A stretch of DNA of 64,000 bases from DAOUJI01 sp965197415 (GCA_965197415.1 OZ240207.1:2108001-2172000), one strand, 5' to 3'; positions 35,075 to 44,234 are shown, numbered from the stretch's first letter. The notes: generated by a model not told the origin, from the sequence alone. Numbers and translations are program-made.

Positions 35075-36117
35075 ACGCTCGATTCCTCCGACTCGTCCCC
35101 GAACCGCATACGCTCTCCCGTCACCTGCATGAACACGTCGTCGAGAGTAGGAGTCCGCAGGGTAATCTCCCTGACGCTCACGCCCGCTTGAGCCAACGCC
35201 AGGGCCACGTGTCCGATGGAAGAAGAGCCGTTTTCAGCGGCGACAGTCACCTCGCTGCCGTGGTTGTCCACCTGCTTTATCCCGTCAACGCCTAGAAGGG
35301 CCAGCTTGGCCCCCTCCAGGTCTCCTCCTACGTCGGGCCCGGCTATAGTGACGATGATAACGTCGTTTCCTATGGACCTCTTAAGCTCGGCGGGAGGACC
35401 TTCAACCGCCAATTTGCCTTGATTTATGATGCCGACCCTGTCGGCCAGTTCGTCGGCCTCCTCCAGGTATTGGGTGGTCAGGAATATGGTCACTCCATCC
35501 TCTTGGTTGATTCGGCGCACTTCCTCCCACACCCGGACTCGGCTGACAGGGTCCAGCCCGGAGGTGGGCTCGTCCAGGAAGAGCACGGACGGGTTGTGTA
35601 TGAGGGCAGCCGCTAGGTCCAGCCGCCGTTTCATGCCTCCGGAATAGGTGCCGATGAGCCGGTCCATTGCGGCGCCGAAGTCAATGAGAGGCGACAATTC
35701 CCTGAGTCGCCGGTCGATCTCCGCTCTGGTCAACCCGTAGAGCCGTCCTTGGAGCCTGAGAAGCTCGTTGCCCGTCTGGCGGTTGTCCAACGCCGCCTCC
35801 TGGAGAGCCGCGCCGATGCGCAGCCGGACTTCCTGCGCCCTGTCCACCACGTCCAGCCCAGCCACGTAGGCAGCGCCCCCAGTAGGCTCCAACAGGGTTG
35901 TGAACATGCGGACGAGGGTGGTCTTTCCGGCGCCGTTGGGACCCAGAAACCCGTATATCTCGCCCCTGGCCACAGACAGGTCTATCCCGTCTACGGCCCG
36001 CACGTCTCCAAAATGGCGCACCAGGCCCTCAGCCACCACCGCCGCCCCATTCAAAGACGCCCCCAACTTAGAAACCACGTTCCCCCTTACGAAACTCTGC
36101 CAAAGCCCGGATTGCAA
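35071..36117 (-). CDS. ABC transporter ATP-binding protein (DrrA-like)
   Basis: The protein (348 aa from TTG 36117) has Walker A GPNGAGKTT, the Q-loop, signature YSGGMKRRLDLA, Walker B SVLFLDEPTSGLD and a DrrA-type C-terminal region ending TPTLDDVFMQVTGERM. It powers the DrrB-like permease. The exact start is uncertain; the family core begins at VVAEGLVRHFG. No resistance or lipid gene beside it identifies the cargo. Confidence 0.93.
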   Translation of the reverse strand: MQSGLWQSFVRGNVVSKLGASLNGAAVVAEGLVRHFGDVRAVDGIDLSVARGEIYGFLGPNGAGKTTLVRMFTTLLEPTGGAAYVAGLDVVDRAQEVRLRIGAALQEAALDNRQTGNELLRLQGRLYGLTRAEIDRRLRELSPLIDFGAAMDRLIGTYSGGMKRRLDLAAALIHNPSVLFLDEPTSGLDPVSRVRVWEEVRRINQEDGVTIFLTTQYLEEADELADRVGIINQGKLAVEGPPAELKRSIGNDVIIVTIAGPDVGGDLEGAKLALLGVDGIKQVDNHGSEVTVAAENGSSSIGHVALALAQAGVSVREITLRTPTLDDVFMQVTGERMRFGDESEESSV

Positions 36118-36187
36118 ACAGCCCCTAGTGTAGTCCCAAATCCCCTAGGAGGTAAACGGGGGACATGGCTAAACCGGCATTAAGCTA

Positions 36188-36216
36188 TTGACACGTCGTA
36201 TGTCGTATGTTCTAAT
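36188..36216 (+). promoter_or_regulatory. Promoter of the ribbon-helix-helix gene
   Basis: TTGACA (36188-36193) and TCTAAT (36211-36216) are 17 bases apart. They lie 29 bases before ATG 36245. The spacer contains a direct repeat CGTATGT-CGTATGT that could be an operator. Confidence 0.6.
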
Positions 36217-36244
36217 ATTTATAATACATACGCCGGAGAAGGAA

Positions 36245-36865
36245 ATGCGAATAGGAGTCAATGTTCCAAATGAACTCCTGCAACGAGTCAAGCAAATTAA
36301 ACCTGCTGTCAATGTTTCCCAAGTGTGTAGAGAGACTTTGGAACACTGTGTTTCTATCCATAAAAGGGCCGTAAATCAACCGGCGACCGACAGCGTATAC
36401 ACGCAAGTCGAGCGGCTCGCCCGGTCCGCCGCGAACCCGTTAATCGAGCCAGACTGGGTGACTTATGGCCTCGAGGACGCACGAGATTGGGTGAAAACCA
36501 TTACTCCGGAACGGTGGGGATTTTTCAACTACCAGAGCGATTACCTCAGAAGGAACGGCCGGGACGAATTTGAAATGGTTGATTTATGGTCAAGCGAGGG
36601 CGATGTCAAGGGATTCAACCACCGATTGGCCGACCATAAAGAGTGGCTCCTTCAACGGCACGAGAGGGACTACGAATTGGGGATCGGCTCTAATCCCCGC
36701 GAGGAAGCTCTAAGGGAATACGCCCGCGCATGGCTGGGCTACGTACACGAAGTGCGACGCATGATAGAAAAACACCACAAGGATGAATACGACAAGGTGA
36801 TGGCTGAACGTGAAGCTTACCGGAAAGCTCTTCCGAATCCTGAGCTGCCGGAAAAATTGGTGTAA
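36245..36865 (+). CDS. Protein with ribbon-helix-helix-like N-terminus
   Basis: The 206-aa protein starts MRIGVNVPNELLQRVKQIKPAVNVSQVCRETLEHCV, a likely ribbon-helix-helix DNA-binding motif as in CcdA-like antitoxins. The remaining 150 residues are charged and helical (PDWVTYGLEDARDWVKTITPERWGFFNYQSDYLRRN...) and not recognised. ATG 36245 follows GGAGAAGGA. It stands alone with its own promoter and could autoregulate through the CGTATGT repeats. Confidence 0.6.
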   Translation: MRIGVNVPNELLQRVKQIKPAVNVSQVCRETLEHCVSIHKRAVNQPATDSVYTQVERLARSAANPLIEPDWVTYGLEDARDWVKTITPERWGFFNYQSDYLRRNGRDEFEMVDLWSSEGDVKGFNHRLADHKEWLLQRHERDYELGIGSNPREEALREYARAWLGYVHEVRRMIEKHHKDEYDKVMAEREAYRKALPNPELPEKLV

Positions 36866-36986
36866 CCTCCAACGCGGTACCGGCAGATTAGACCGCGGGA
36901 CGCGTAGCTAAGTGTTATTGCCCATTAGGGCTCGCTATTCTTCAACCTCTATCCCAACTCAATGTCGCCCAGCACATTGGTATTAC

Positions 36987-37018
36987 AAAAAAATCAGGGC
37001 CGCTCTGTCGGCCCTGAT
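36987..37018 (-). terminator. Terminator of the PLD-ATPase gene
   Basis: Read on the minus strand, ATCAGGGCCG-ACAGAG-CGGCCCTGAT is a perfect 10-bp stem followed by a run of seven T. It lies 27 bases after the gene's stop. Confidence 0.85.
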
Positions 37019-37044
37019 GTTCAACGTCTTCATCCAGCCACTAA

Positions 37045-39075
37045 TCAGTCCCGGCGCCAAGGTTTCCACCATCGATACTGTCTACTCAGACGCTGTCCTA
37101 GAAACGCCTCCAACTTGTCTAGGTACAACACTGTGCGGTTGCCAATGCTGGCGTCTGCATCGATAAGAAAGGAGGGAACATCCTCCCAGTCAAAACCACC
37201 TCTGTTGAAGGCGTCCCTTTGCTCCCAAATTATGACCTTATCGCCGTCAATCATCCAACCATTGGGTGCCTCCCCCTCAGTCTTCGCACGGACTGATTCT
37301 CGGAGCAGGTTGATGAGACGGGTTTTGACTCGGTCGTACCGTTTCTCGGCATATGCCAGCCACGTCACTGGTTGACACCAGTTTGGAGCAGTTCCGACAG
37401 CGAATTCAGATAAAATCTCGCTTAGCACTCCTGATGAAAGGTGCAGCCAGTCCCCAGGAAGCGGTTCTTCGTCCAACTGATCCATGACGGTAGTTAGGTA
37501 GCGTCGGTAAAGATGGCCGGTTAAGCCGCTCTTCATCTCCTGTACCTTGCCCTGCAACCGCAGCCGTAATGCCTCGTCGTGTTGGGGCAAAGCGGTGGTG
37601 GTGTATATCAGCATGCTGCGCTTGACCACTTCATCAGGGAAGGACTGGGGATCCGCATTCATGGACAGGATGAGTCCCGGGTATTCCTCTACAGCCGGAT
37701 GCAATTCGTCCTTGATCATTTCTTTACCGTGAGTATTGAAGGGCCTACGTCCGATATCGTCGAATACGACTGGAAGGCGTTTGCGACCATGTTGTAACCC
37801 CCGTAGCTGCGCCCTTGTGAAGCCCCCTTTCTCTATAGTTGGGGCATAGCCGAACATGGATGTCATCAATGTGTCCACCAAGCTGGTCTTGCCACAGTTT
37901 GACTTCCCGAACACTATGGCGAACACAGGGAAGCGGATCACATCACTGCCATGCAACAACGCCAGTGAGCGCACATCGCAAAGGAACGGAGAGAAGTACA
38001 GCCAGGACGCTAAGATAAAGTAGTCGCGCTGTAAGAAGGCTACGTCGCCTTCGAATGCACCGTCATAGTTCTGGAAATAGTCCAGCAACAGCTCAGCGTC
38101 CCTCTTCACCAGCTTATGGTCCCATTCCAACCGGAACGGCTCACCGGACAGCAAAGCCATGTGATTGGTTCTGTTGATAGAAAAATAGGGATTGTCTGCC
38201 TCCGCAACAGACTTAACCAAACGTATCCGACTGATTACTCGCTTGATATCGGGGGTAATCTTCTGTATACCATTGCGGATGGGCGGACTTGCCGGGGAAA
38301 CTAGTGGTCCCAATACAGCAGCTACCTTTTCGATTCGTTCAATCTGCATTGGCACCGATGACTGGGATTCCGTAGGGGTCGGTGCCTCGATAAGGAGAGT
38401 GGTAGATAGATCGGAAACGACTGGTGTGTCCTCGATTTCAATTTCAGCGTTACTTATGCGGTCTTCAGGCAGATGAATTTCATCCGAAGCCGAGTCTCTA
38501 ATGTCATCGAACATGCGGTTGTAGTGACTCCAGGCCGCTTCGTCGTTGTCAAAGGTCACCAATGTTTCAGGCTGCCTCCCGGAAAAGGCTTGCTCTGACA
38601 AATTGGCGGAACCGACAATCACACGGTTCCGCCCGTCAGAACCCGACAACAAGTACAGCTTAGCATGGGCAACGCCCTTTCGAAGCACCATAAAATGGGC
38701 TTGTCCAGCATGGACTTTTTTGAGGATATGAAGATGTCGTTCTTCCTTCAGCCCCATGATGGCAGCACGGGTGTCCCCAACCACCACCTTCTGGAACGCC
38801 AGGATTGTTTTGATTTCCCTCAGTGTACCTTCACATCCGAACACGCATTCAAAAGTGCTGAAAGAGAATTGGTCCAACATCCTGACGATGGCATTGATGC
38901 TAGATGAGTAGGTCAAGACCCGTAGCCGGTCGTAGCCAGCAAACAGGTCCCAGGTAAACTGCTCTTCGCTCTTGAATCCAGCTTTTACAACTCGGAGTCC
39001 GGTTCCGTCATCCAATCTTAGGGCGGATTGACCTCTACCTTCTCCATCGGATTCCGTAAACAGTGGATTTGTCAT
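37045..39075 (-). CDS. PLD-type nuclease fused to P-loop ATPase
   Basis: The 676-aa protein combines two modules. Residues about 1-165 form a phospholipase-D-like nuclease half-site: His137-Ala-Lys139 in HAKLYLLSGSD (Asp147), followed by VIVGSANLSEQAF. Residues about 380-560 form an ATPase with Walker A GKSNCGKTS (390-398), Walker B VVFDDIG (about 435-441) and an SxNADP sensor-like stretch (LILSMNADPQSFPDEVVKRSM), resembling superfamily 3/AAA helicases. Only one HKD motif is present, so a dimer is likely. ATG 39075 follows GGAAGAACG. It is a lone gene with its own terminator and lower GC. PLD nucleases joined to motors occur in phage defence; this exact fusion is not one I can name. Confidence 0.75.
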   Translation of the reverse strand: MTNPLFTESDGEGRGQSALRLDDGTGLRVVKAGFKSEEQFTWDLFAGYDRLRVLTYSSSINAIVRMLDQFSFSTFECVFGCEGTLREIKTILAFQKVVVGDTRAAIMGLKEERHLHILKKVHAGQAHFMVLRKGVAHAKLYLLSGSDGRNRVIVGSANLSEQAFSGRQPETLVTFDNDEAAWSHYNRMFDDIRDSASDEIHLPEDRISNAEIEIEDTPVVSDLSTTLLIEAPTPTESQSSVPMQIERIEKVAAVLGPLVSPASPPIRNGIQKITPDIKRVISRIRLVKSVAEADNPYFSINRTNHMALLSGEPFRLEWDHKLVKRDAELLLDYFQNYDGAFEGDVAFLQRDYFILASWLYFSPFLCDVRSLALLHGSDVIRFPVFAIVFGKSNCGKTSLVDTLMTSMFGYAPTIEKGGFTRAQLRGLQHGRKRLPVVFDDIGRRPFNTHGKEMIKDELHPAVEEYPGLILSMNADPQSFPDEVVKRSMLIYTTTALPQHDEALRLRLQGKVQEMKSGLTGHLYRRYLTTVMDQLDEEPLPGDWLHLSSGVLSEILSEFAVGTAPNWCQPVTWLAYAEKRYDRVKTRLINLLRESVRAKTEGEAPNGWMIDGDKVIIWEQRDAFNRGGFDWEDVPSFLIDADASIGNRTVLYLDKLEAFLGQRLSRQYRWWKPWRRD

Positions 39076-39259
39076 ATTTCGTTCTTCCAAATTAGGTAGA
39101 TGTAAGAACCCTATAACTTCATGAATGCTCACTCTATTATAACGTCTCACTCGTAATTACACGGGCGTCCGTTGTCATATAATAGGCTCAGGATTTTGGA
39201 GCGGGGCAGGTCTGCGGCCGAAGCAGCCAAGGGCGCCTCGCCGAGAAGGAGACTGCACA

Positions 39260-40192
39260 GTGACCACGCTAGTAATTGGAGGCGCCGGGTTCATCGGCGT
39301 CAGGGTCATCAGGCGGCTGCTGGAGCGAGGGGAGGACGTGGTCTGCATGGACATAGGTCCCCTCAGGACCTCTTATCCAGGCATGGAGGACAGGCTGACC
39401 TACGTCCGCGGGGACGTTACCCAGTTCGAGGACGTGCTCAGGGCAACCATCGAGGCCAAGCCCGACCGGGTAATCAACCTGTCCTACATCGTGGGCGGCG
39501 GCGAGGTGGAACCCCGCAAGAACTTGCTCATCAACGTCGTGGGCATGGAGAACTGCTTCGAGGCGGCACGGTTGTGCGGGGTGAAGAAGGCGGTCTACGC
39601 CAGCTCCCTGGCAACCACCGGCGACCAGTCTCATTTCGGAGGCAAGACAGTCAACGAGGACGATCCCGTCTACGGCGTCACCCAGTACGCCAGACACAAG
39701 CAGTTCAACGAGTTCCAGGCCCAATTGTACAGGTCTAACTACGGCCTGGACATCGTCGGAGTACGTCCGGCAAACGTAACCGGCCCGGACAAGGCGCGAG
39801 GCTCCGTGGACCACGTTCAGTGCATCACCCTGCCCGCTAGAGGCCTGCCCGTAACGCTTCCTTTCAAGACGCGGATGAGGACACCCATATACGTCGAGGA
39901 CATCTCCGAGGTGTTCGTGCGGGTGAGCATGGCCGCTTCCACCAAATACAACCTGTACAACTCGGGCGGCACTCCCATCAGCATATCGGACATCGCGGAC
40001 ATGGTCCGGGGATACCTGCCAGACGCCCAGATCAGCTTCGAGGACGAGGGCGGGTTCGAGCAGTCTTCCAACTATCTCATCGACAACAGCCGGCTGCTGT
40101 CGGAGTTCGAGCTGGAATACAAGCCCTACCCGGAGACCGTGCGGGAGATAATCAACACCATACGAGCCGAAGAGGGCCTGCCTCTGGTGTAG
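39260..40192 (+). CDS. NAD-dependent epimerase/dehydratase (extended SDR)
   Basis: The 310-aa enzyme has the dinucleotide motif GGAGFIG at 7-13, the DV(T) motif (VRGDVTQFEDV), and an active-site YARHK (YxxxK) with SSLATTGDQ upstream. It is an extended SDR acting on nucleotide sugars or similar substrates. GTG 39260 follows AAGGAGA. It converges with the DinB gene 3 bases later. Confidence 0.9.
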   Translation: MTTLVIGGAGFIGVRVIRRLLERGEDVVCMDIGPLRTSYPGMEDRLTYVRGDVTQFEDVLRATIEAKPDRVINLSYIVGGGEVEPRKNLLINVVGMENCFEAARLCGVKKAVYASSLATTGDQSHFGGKTVNEDDPVYGVTQYARHKQFNEFQAQLYRSNYGLDIVGVRPANVTGPDKARGSVDHVQCITLPARGLPVTLPFKTRMRTPIYVEDISEVFVRVSMAASTKYNLYNSGGTPISISDIADMVRGYLPDAQISFEDEGGFEQSSNYLIDNSRLLSEFELEYKPYPETVREIINTIRAEEGLPLV

Positions 40193-40195
40193 GGA

Positions 40196-40723
40196 TCAAC
40201 GCTGGACCATGCCGGTCCCAGGGGGGAGGTCCCAACCCGGATCCTGGAGGCCGCGCAGGTAGTCGACCTGGCCGTGATGGTTGTTCTTGTGGGTGACCAG
40301 ATGCCTGAGCATAGCGCCGCAGGTGCGCTCCCCGTCTATGGGCGCGTCCAGGGCGTCGGGGGTGAGAGTCCTTACGTACTCCATCGTCCTGGCGTATGCC
40401 GCCTCGAGATAACCCGCGAGGGTGTCCACACCGGGAATCGGAAGGGAGTGAAGGCCGGGCCGGTCTCCAGGGTCGGGGGACTCGGTGGGCTGGCCAAACC
40501 TCAGCCGCCATCCCTGGGCGTCCCAGAGGTCGGGCGCGGACGGTTGGAGGCGGGTTATCACTCGGTCCTCCGCGCGGGCCACGTGCCACAGAATAAAACC
40601 AATGCTATTGGCATGGGGAGCCGGACTCCACGCCGCCTGCGAGTCGGTGAGGCCGTCACAGGTAGCCAGCAGCCGCTGCTGCGCCTGGCTGAGACTCTGG
40701 GAGATAAAGCTGACAACGTCCAT
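40196..40723 (-). CDS. DinB-family protein
   Basis: The 175-aa four-helix protein has the DinB metal ligands: His in FILWHVARAEDRV and the His pair in LRHLVTHKNNHHGQVDYLRG. DinB-like proteins are often thiol-S-transferases (bacillithiol/mycothiol type) or metal-dependent hydrolases; the actual reaction here is unknown. It is convergent with the epimerase gene. Confidence 0.88.
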   Translation of the reverse strand: MDVVSFISQSLSQAQQRLLATCDGLTDSQAAWSPAPHANSIGFILWHVARAEDRVITRLQPSAPDLWDAQGWRLRFGQPTESPDPGDRPGLHSLPIPGVDTLAGYLEAAYARTMEYVRTLTPDALDAPIDGERTCGAMLRHLVTHKNNHHGQVDYLRGLQDPGWDLPPGTGMVQR

Positions 40724-40758
40724 CTACCGCTCCAATCACACCGGATGGGGCAGGGAGA

Positions 40759-40795
40759 CGCCCTCACCCCGACCCTCTCCCTGAGGGAGAGGGAG
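40759..40795. repeat. CCCTCACCCC...GGGAGAGGG hairpin repeat
   Basis: CCCTCACCCCGACCCTCTCCC followed by TGAGGGAGAGGG forms a hairpin between the DinB and VHL-like genes. It belongs to the same family as the element at 5720-5816. Confidence 0.6.
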
Positions 40796-40836
40796 TTGTT
40801 CAAAGGTCTCCAGTGGGAGATTAGGGAAGGTCGCCG

Positions 40837-41145
40837 TTGATAGAGCTTAAGGCGCTGGACTGCGGGATGGAAGGCTCGCTGCATTCCATAGAGGCCGTAA
40901 CCCTCACGACGGTGGAATTCATCAACCGCACGTCCGGCCACATGCAGGTCTTCTGGATTGACTACACAGGCCAACGGGTGCTGTATAACATCCTGTGGCC
41001 GGGGGAGAGCCACGAGCAAAAGACCTATCTTACGCACCCCTGGCTCATCGTTGACTCTATGGGAGAATGCCGCTGCATCTTCCTGCCGGAGGAGCAGCCA
41101 AGCCAAGCTGTCGTCAGGGACCCAGCCCCGTCCGGTTGGGCCTAG
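40837..41145 (+). CDS. Bacterial VHL beta-domain protein
   Basis: The 102-aa protein matches the beta domain of von Hippel-Lindau protein: EFINRTSGHMQVFWIDYTGQ, LYNILWPGES, TYLTHPWLIVDSMGECRCIFLP. By alignment from memory, the residues that in human pVHL hold hydroxyproline (Tyr98, Ser111, His115, Trp117) correspond to Tyr50, Thr63, His67 and Trp69 here. The elongin-binding alpha domain is absent. Bacterial homologues are known but their function is not. TTG 40837 has GGGAAGG about 8 bases before it; ATG 40867 is a shorter option. Confidence 0.82.
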   Translation: MIELKALDCGMEGSLHSIEAVTLTTVEFINRTSGHMQVFWIDYTGQRVLYNILWPGESHEQKTYLTHPWLIVDSMGECRCIFLPEEQPSQAVVRDPAPSGWA

Positions 41146-41990
41146 TTCATCTCGGCGCCTCCGGAGACGCTGATGGACAGCCCCGTCATGTAGTCCGACT
41201 CTGCAGAGGCCAGGAAGGCCGCAGCACGGGCGATGTCGGCGCCGTGGGCGATACGGCCCATGGGGACTATAGCGGCCCGCTCCCGGGTCATGTCCGCCCG
41301 GTACTCGACGGCGGACTCGCCCTCCGGGGCCAGGGCTGCTGCGATGAAGTCCACGCGCTCGGTGTCCACAAGGCCCGGGCAGATGGCGTTCACGTTCACC
41401 TTATAGCGGGCCATCTCCTGGGCCATAGCCTGGGTGAACCCGATGACGGCAAACTTGGAAGCGCAGTAGGCGGCGTAGCGGGCCATGCCCTTCTTGCCCG
41501 CGCCGGATGATATGTTGATTATCTTGCCGCCTCCGCCCCTGGCTATCATGTGCTGGGCCACGGCCTGCGAGCAAAGGTAGGTCCCCCGGACGTTAACCCG
41601 CAGCACCTCGTCGAAGGCCTCCTCTTCCAGTTCCACTACCGGCACCCGGTCTTTGCCGGGCCGAGAGCCGGCGTTGTTGACCAGGATGTCCACCTTGCCG
41701 AACTTGTCCAGCGCTTGCCGGAGCATATCGGCCACCTGGCCGCTGTCGGACACATCGGAGTAGAGCCCAACGGACTCCCTCCCCATGGATTCAATCTCCT
41801 CGACCACGCTGGGCAGCCCTTGCCACCCCGATTGCTGATCCTCGGCCCTGATGGCGTCCAGGCTCCGGCGGACGTCGGTCACTACCACGTCAGCGCCTTC
41901 CAAGGCCAGCCGGGTCGCTATCGCCCGTCCGATGCCGAGGCGTCCCGCAGCACCGGTGACTATGGCTGTCTTGCCTTCCAAATCGTACAT
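41142..41990 (-). CDS. SDR-family oxidoreductase
   Basis: The 282-aa enzyme has the cofactor motif TGAAGRLGIG, NNAG (VNNAGSRPG), and the catalytic Ser-Tyr-Lys in ISSGAGKKGMARYAAYCASK. It ends MTGLSISVSGGAEMN. It oxidises or reduces an alcohol/ketone with NAD(P). ATG 41990 follows GGAG at 8 bases. Its last codons overlap the end of the convergent VHL-like gene by 4 bases. Confidence 0.92.
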   Translation of the reverse strand: MYDLEGKTAIVTGAAGRLGIGRAIATRLALEGADVVVTDVRRSLDAIRAEDQQSGWQGLPSVVEEIESMGRESVGLYSDVSDSGQVADMLRQALDKFGKVDILVNNAGSRPGKDRVPVVELEEEAFDEVLRVNVRGTYLCSQAVAQHMIARGGGGKIINISSGAGKKGMARYAAYCASKFAVIGFTQAMAQEMARYKVNVNAICPGLVDTERVDFIAAALAPEGESAVEYRADMTRERAAIVPMGRIAHGADIARAAAFLASAESDYMTGLSISVSGGAEMN

Positions 41991-42009
41991 TGTGGGATCT
42001 CCTAATACG

Positions 42010-42519
42010 TTAGCTTGTTTGGGACCAAAGCACCCATATACCATGGCCCCAGTCTATCCATTCAGTTCCAGGATGAGGGTCACGCCAGTTGAAGCGCCCA
42101 CCCTCATCAATGAACACCGAGTAAGCCGCTGTCGCTTTCCCTTGCTCAACATAATCCCGGACACGTTGTACATCTTTCTCGACACTTCCATCCTTTCCCC
42201 TCCAAAATACTACCGAAGGATCGAGTTTGGATGGCCAGATATCCCCACCGCGGTCGGCCCTACGGTCATGAGATGGCTCATACTTGAACTCCGCCGCCAC
42301 CTCTACAGAATCCCCGTCAAGGATTGCCAGGTCGGCGCGAACTCCCCTCCACATGGTGTGGTCATTGAACACCCGGTAGGACAATCCTGCTCTCTCTATC
42401 TCTTGTAAGATTCGTAGCTGCACAGTCCAAACTATGTCGCGCTCTGCGAAGAATTTGTACTCTTTATATTCACGCTGCAACCAACGCAACGCTTCTTCAA
42501 ACAGCTCGGTAGCTTCCAT
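42010..42519 (-). CDS. PD-(D/E)XK-like protein, unknown function
   Basis: The 169-aa protein has ERDIVWTVQLRILQEI near the N-terminus, then VRADLAILDGDSVEVAAEFKYEPSHD, i.e. an Asp followed by Glu-x-Lys as in PD-(D/E)XK nucleases. No methylase or helicase is beside it. It lies between the SDR and TPP-enzyme genes with lower GC than both. It could be an orphan restriction-like or defence nuclease. Confidence in the fold is moderate. Confidence 0.6.
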   Translation of the reverse strand: MEATELFEEALRWLQREYKEYKFFAERDIVWTVQLRILQEIERAGLSYRVFNDHTMWRGVRADLAILDGDSVEVAAEFKYEPSHDRRADRGGDIWPSKLDPSVVFWRGKDGSVEKDVQRVRDYVEQGKATAAYSVFIDEGGRFNWRDPHPGTEWIDWGHGIWVLWSQTS

Positions 42520-42557
42520 AGTCGGTCTTAACCCTCTCCCTGAGTTCGTAGGCCTGG

Positions 42558-44234
42558 CTACGGGTTCCAGCGGACCGGCGCAAGGCTGTCCATGGGGTCC
42601 GTGGCCACGTCTACGACGGCCGGACGGCCTGAGGCCAGGGCCTGCTGCAGCGCCTGCTGTATATCACCCGGCTGCTCCACCCTCACGGCAAAAGCGCCCA
42701 TCGCCTCGGAGACCTTGGCGAGGTCCACGTCGTTGAACTGCCACAAATCGGCTGAGTTGGAGCCTGGGACCAAGGCGTAGGCAGCATCATCGCCCCGCTT
42801 GTCCTGAATGAGGCCGCTGTTGTTGTTTATGACCACGACCAGCGGGACTGAGTAGCGCACGGCAGTCTCAATCTCGGCCATGTGGTACCAGAACCCACCG
42901 TCGCCTATGAAGCAGACCACAGGGCGGTCGGGAAGGGCGAGTTTGGCTCCGATGGCGCCTGCCAGTCCCCAGCCCAGGGACCCTGCGCAGCGGATGTAGT
43001 CCTGGCCTGGGTGGTTCAAGTCCACCATGGAGCCTGTCCAGATTCCGGCGTGGCCGGTGTCCACCGCCAACAGACCGTCTTCCGGTAGGAAATTGGTCAC
43101 CTCAGTGCACAGCCGCTCAGGAATGATGGGGACGGCGTCAGAATTAGCCCTCGGCTCCACTTCTTTTCGCCAGTCTCCCACCAACTCTTGCACCCGGGAC
43201 AGCCAGTCGGCATGACCGCCCATAGGCTCAAGCGCATCGATTAGCCGGCGGGTGGTGGCCTGGGCGTCGCCGTGGAGAGACACCTCGTTGGGGTAGCTGC
43301 GGCCCAACTCCGATGGGTCGATGTCCATCTGAATGACGCGGGTGCCCGCCTTGGGTATCTGCCATTCGTTGGTGACCTGGCTGCCGGTGTGGCTGCCCAC
43401 GAAGAATACGAGGTCGGCCTCATACACTACGCGGTTGGCGCACCACCGGGAGTAAGTTCCCACAACCCCCACGGACAGCGGGTGGTTGTCGGGAATCGTT
43501 CCCTTGGCGTTCAGCGACGTGGCCACGGGGATGGACAGCAGCTCAGCCAGCTCCATGACCTCGGCCTGGGCCTGAGACGCCGTCACCCCTCCTCCGGCCA
43601 CGATGACGGGCCGTTGGGCACTGACCAACGCCTGTGCGGCTTGGCGCACGGTGTCGGGAGACGCCTCGGGCCGGAAAGCCGGACGGCGTTTGAAGGTCTC
43701 CTCCACCAGCACCTCCAAGTCCGCCTCTCCGTTCATGATGGAGCTGCCCGTCATGCCTTGCAGGTCCAGGTGCACTGGGGCGGTTGCGCCCGAGGTGGCC
43801 TCACGGAAGGCCTGTCGGAGCATGTGTGGGAACTGCTCCACGGTCTCCACCAGACCGCTGAATTTCGTGACTGACGCAAAGGGTTTGGAGTGTTCGACTT
43901 CCTGGTAGGCGTTCTTGTACTGCTCCATCGGGGTCTTGCGGCCCGTCATAGCAATCACCGGAGACAGGGCAAGGTAGGCGTCCTGGAGCCCTGCGGCCAT
44001 GTTGGCTGCGCCCACGGACTGGGCGAGGCATACGCCGGGACGGTTGGCGGCCCTGGCGTAGCCGTCGGCCATGTACGCAGCCGCTTTTTCGCCGTGCGTG
44101 ACTATGCTTTTCACCCCTAGCTGGCTTAGCTCGGCAAGTCCCCGCGCGGCCACCGACGGCGCGACGAACACATGGGTGACTCCATAAGCCTTGAGAGTGT
44201 CGGCAAAGAACTTTGCCCCCGTGGTATGCGCCAT
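42558..44234 (-). CDS. Thiamine-pyrophosphate enzyme (acetolactate synthase-like)
   Basis: The 558-aa enzyme has all three TPP-family domains. The N-terminal catalytic Glu is in THGEKAAAYMADGYARA, a central domain follows, and the TPP motif is GDGGFWYHMAEIETAVRYSVPLVVVINNN. It resembles acetolactate synthase or benzoylformate/oxalyl-CoA decarboxylase relatives. No regulatory subunit gene is near, so a catabolic ligase or decarboxylase role is more likely than valine synthesis. ATG 44234 follows GGAGG. Confidence 0.92.
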   Translation of the reverse strand: MAHTTGAKFFADTLKAYGVTHVFVAPSVAARGLAELSQLGVKSIVTHGEKAAAYMADGYARAANRPGVCLAQSVGAANMAAGLQDAYLALSPVIAMTGRKTPMEQYKNAYQEVEHSKPFASVTKFSGLVETVEQFPHMLRQAFREATSGATAPVHLDLQGMTGSSIMNGEADLEVLVEETFKRRPAFRPEASPDTVRQAAQALVSAQRPVIVAGGGVTASQAQAEVMELAELLSIPVATSLNAKGTIPDNHPLSVGVVGTYSRWCANRVVYEADLVFFVGSHTGSQVTNEWQIPKAGTRVIQMDIDPSELGRSYPNEVSLHGDAQATTRRLIDALEPMGGHADWLSRVQELVGDWRKEVEPRANSDAVPIIPERLCTEVTNFLPEDGLLAVDTGHAGIWTGSMVDLNHPGQDYIRCAGSLGWGLAGAIGAKLALPDRPVVCFIGDGGFWYHMAEIETAVRYSVPLVVVINNNSGLIQDKRGDDAAYALVPGSNSADLWQFNDVDLAKVSEAMGAFAVRVEQPGDIQQALQQALASGRPAVVDVATDPMDSLAPVRWNP

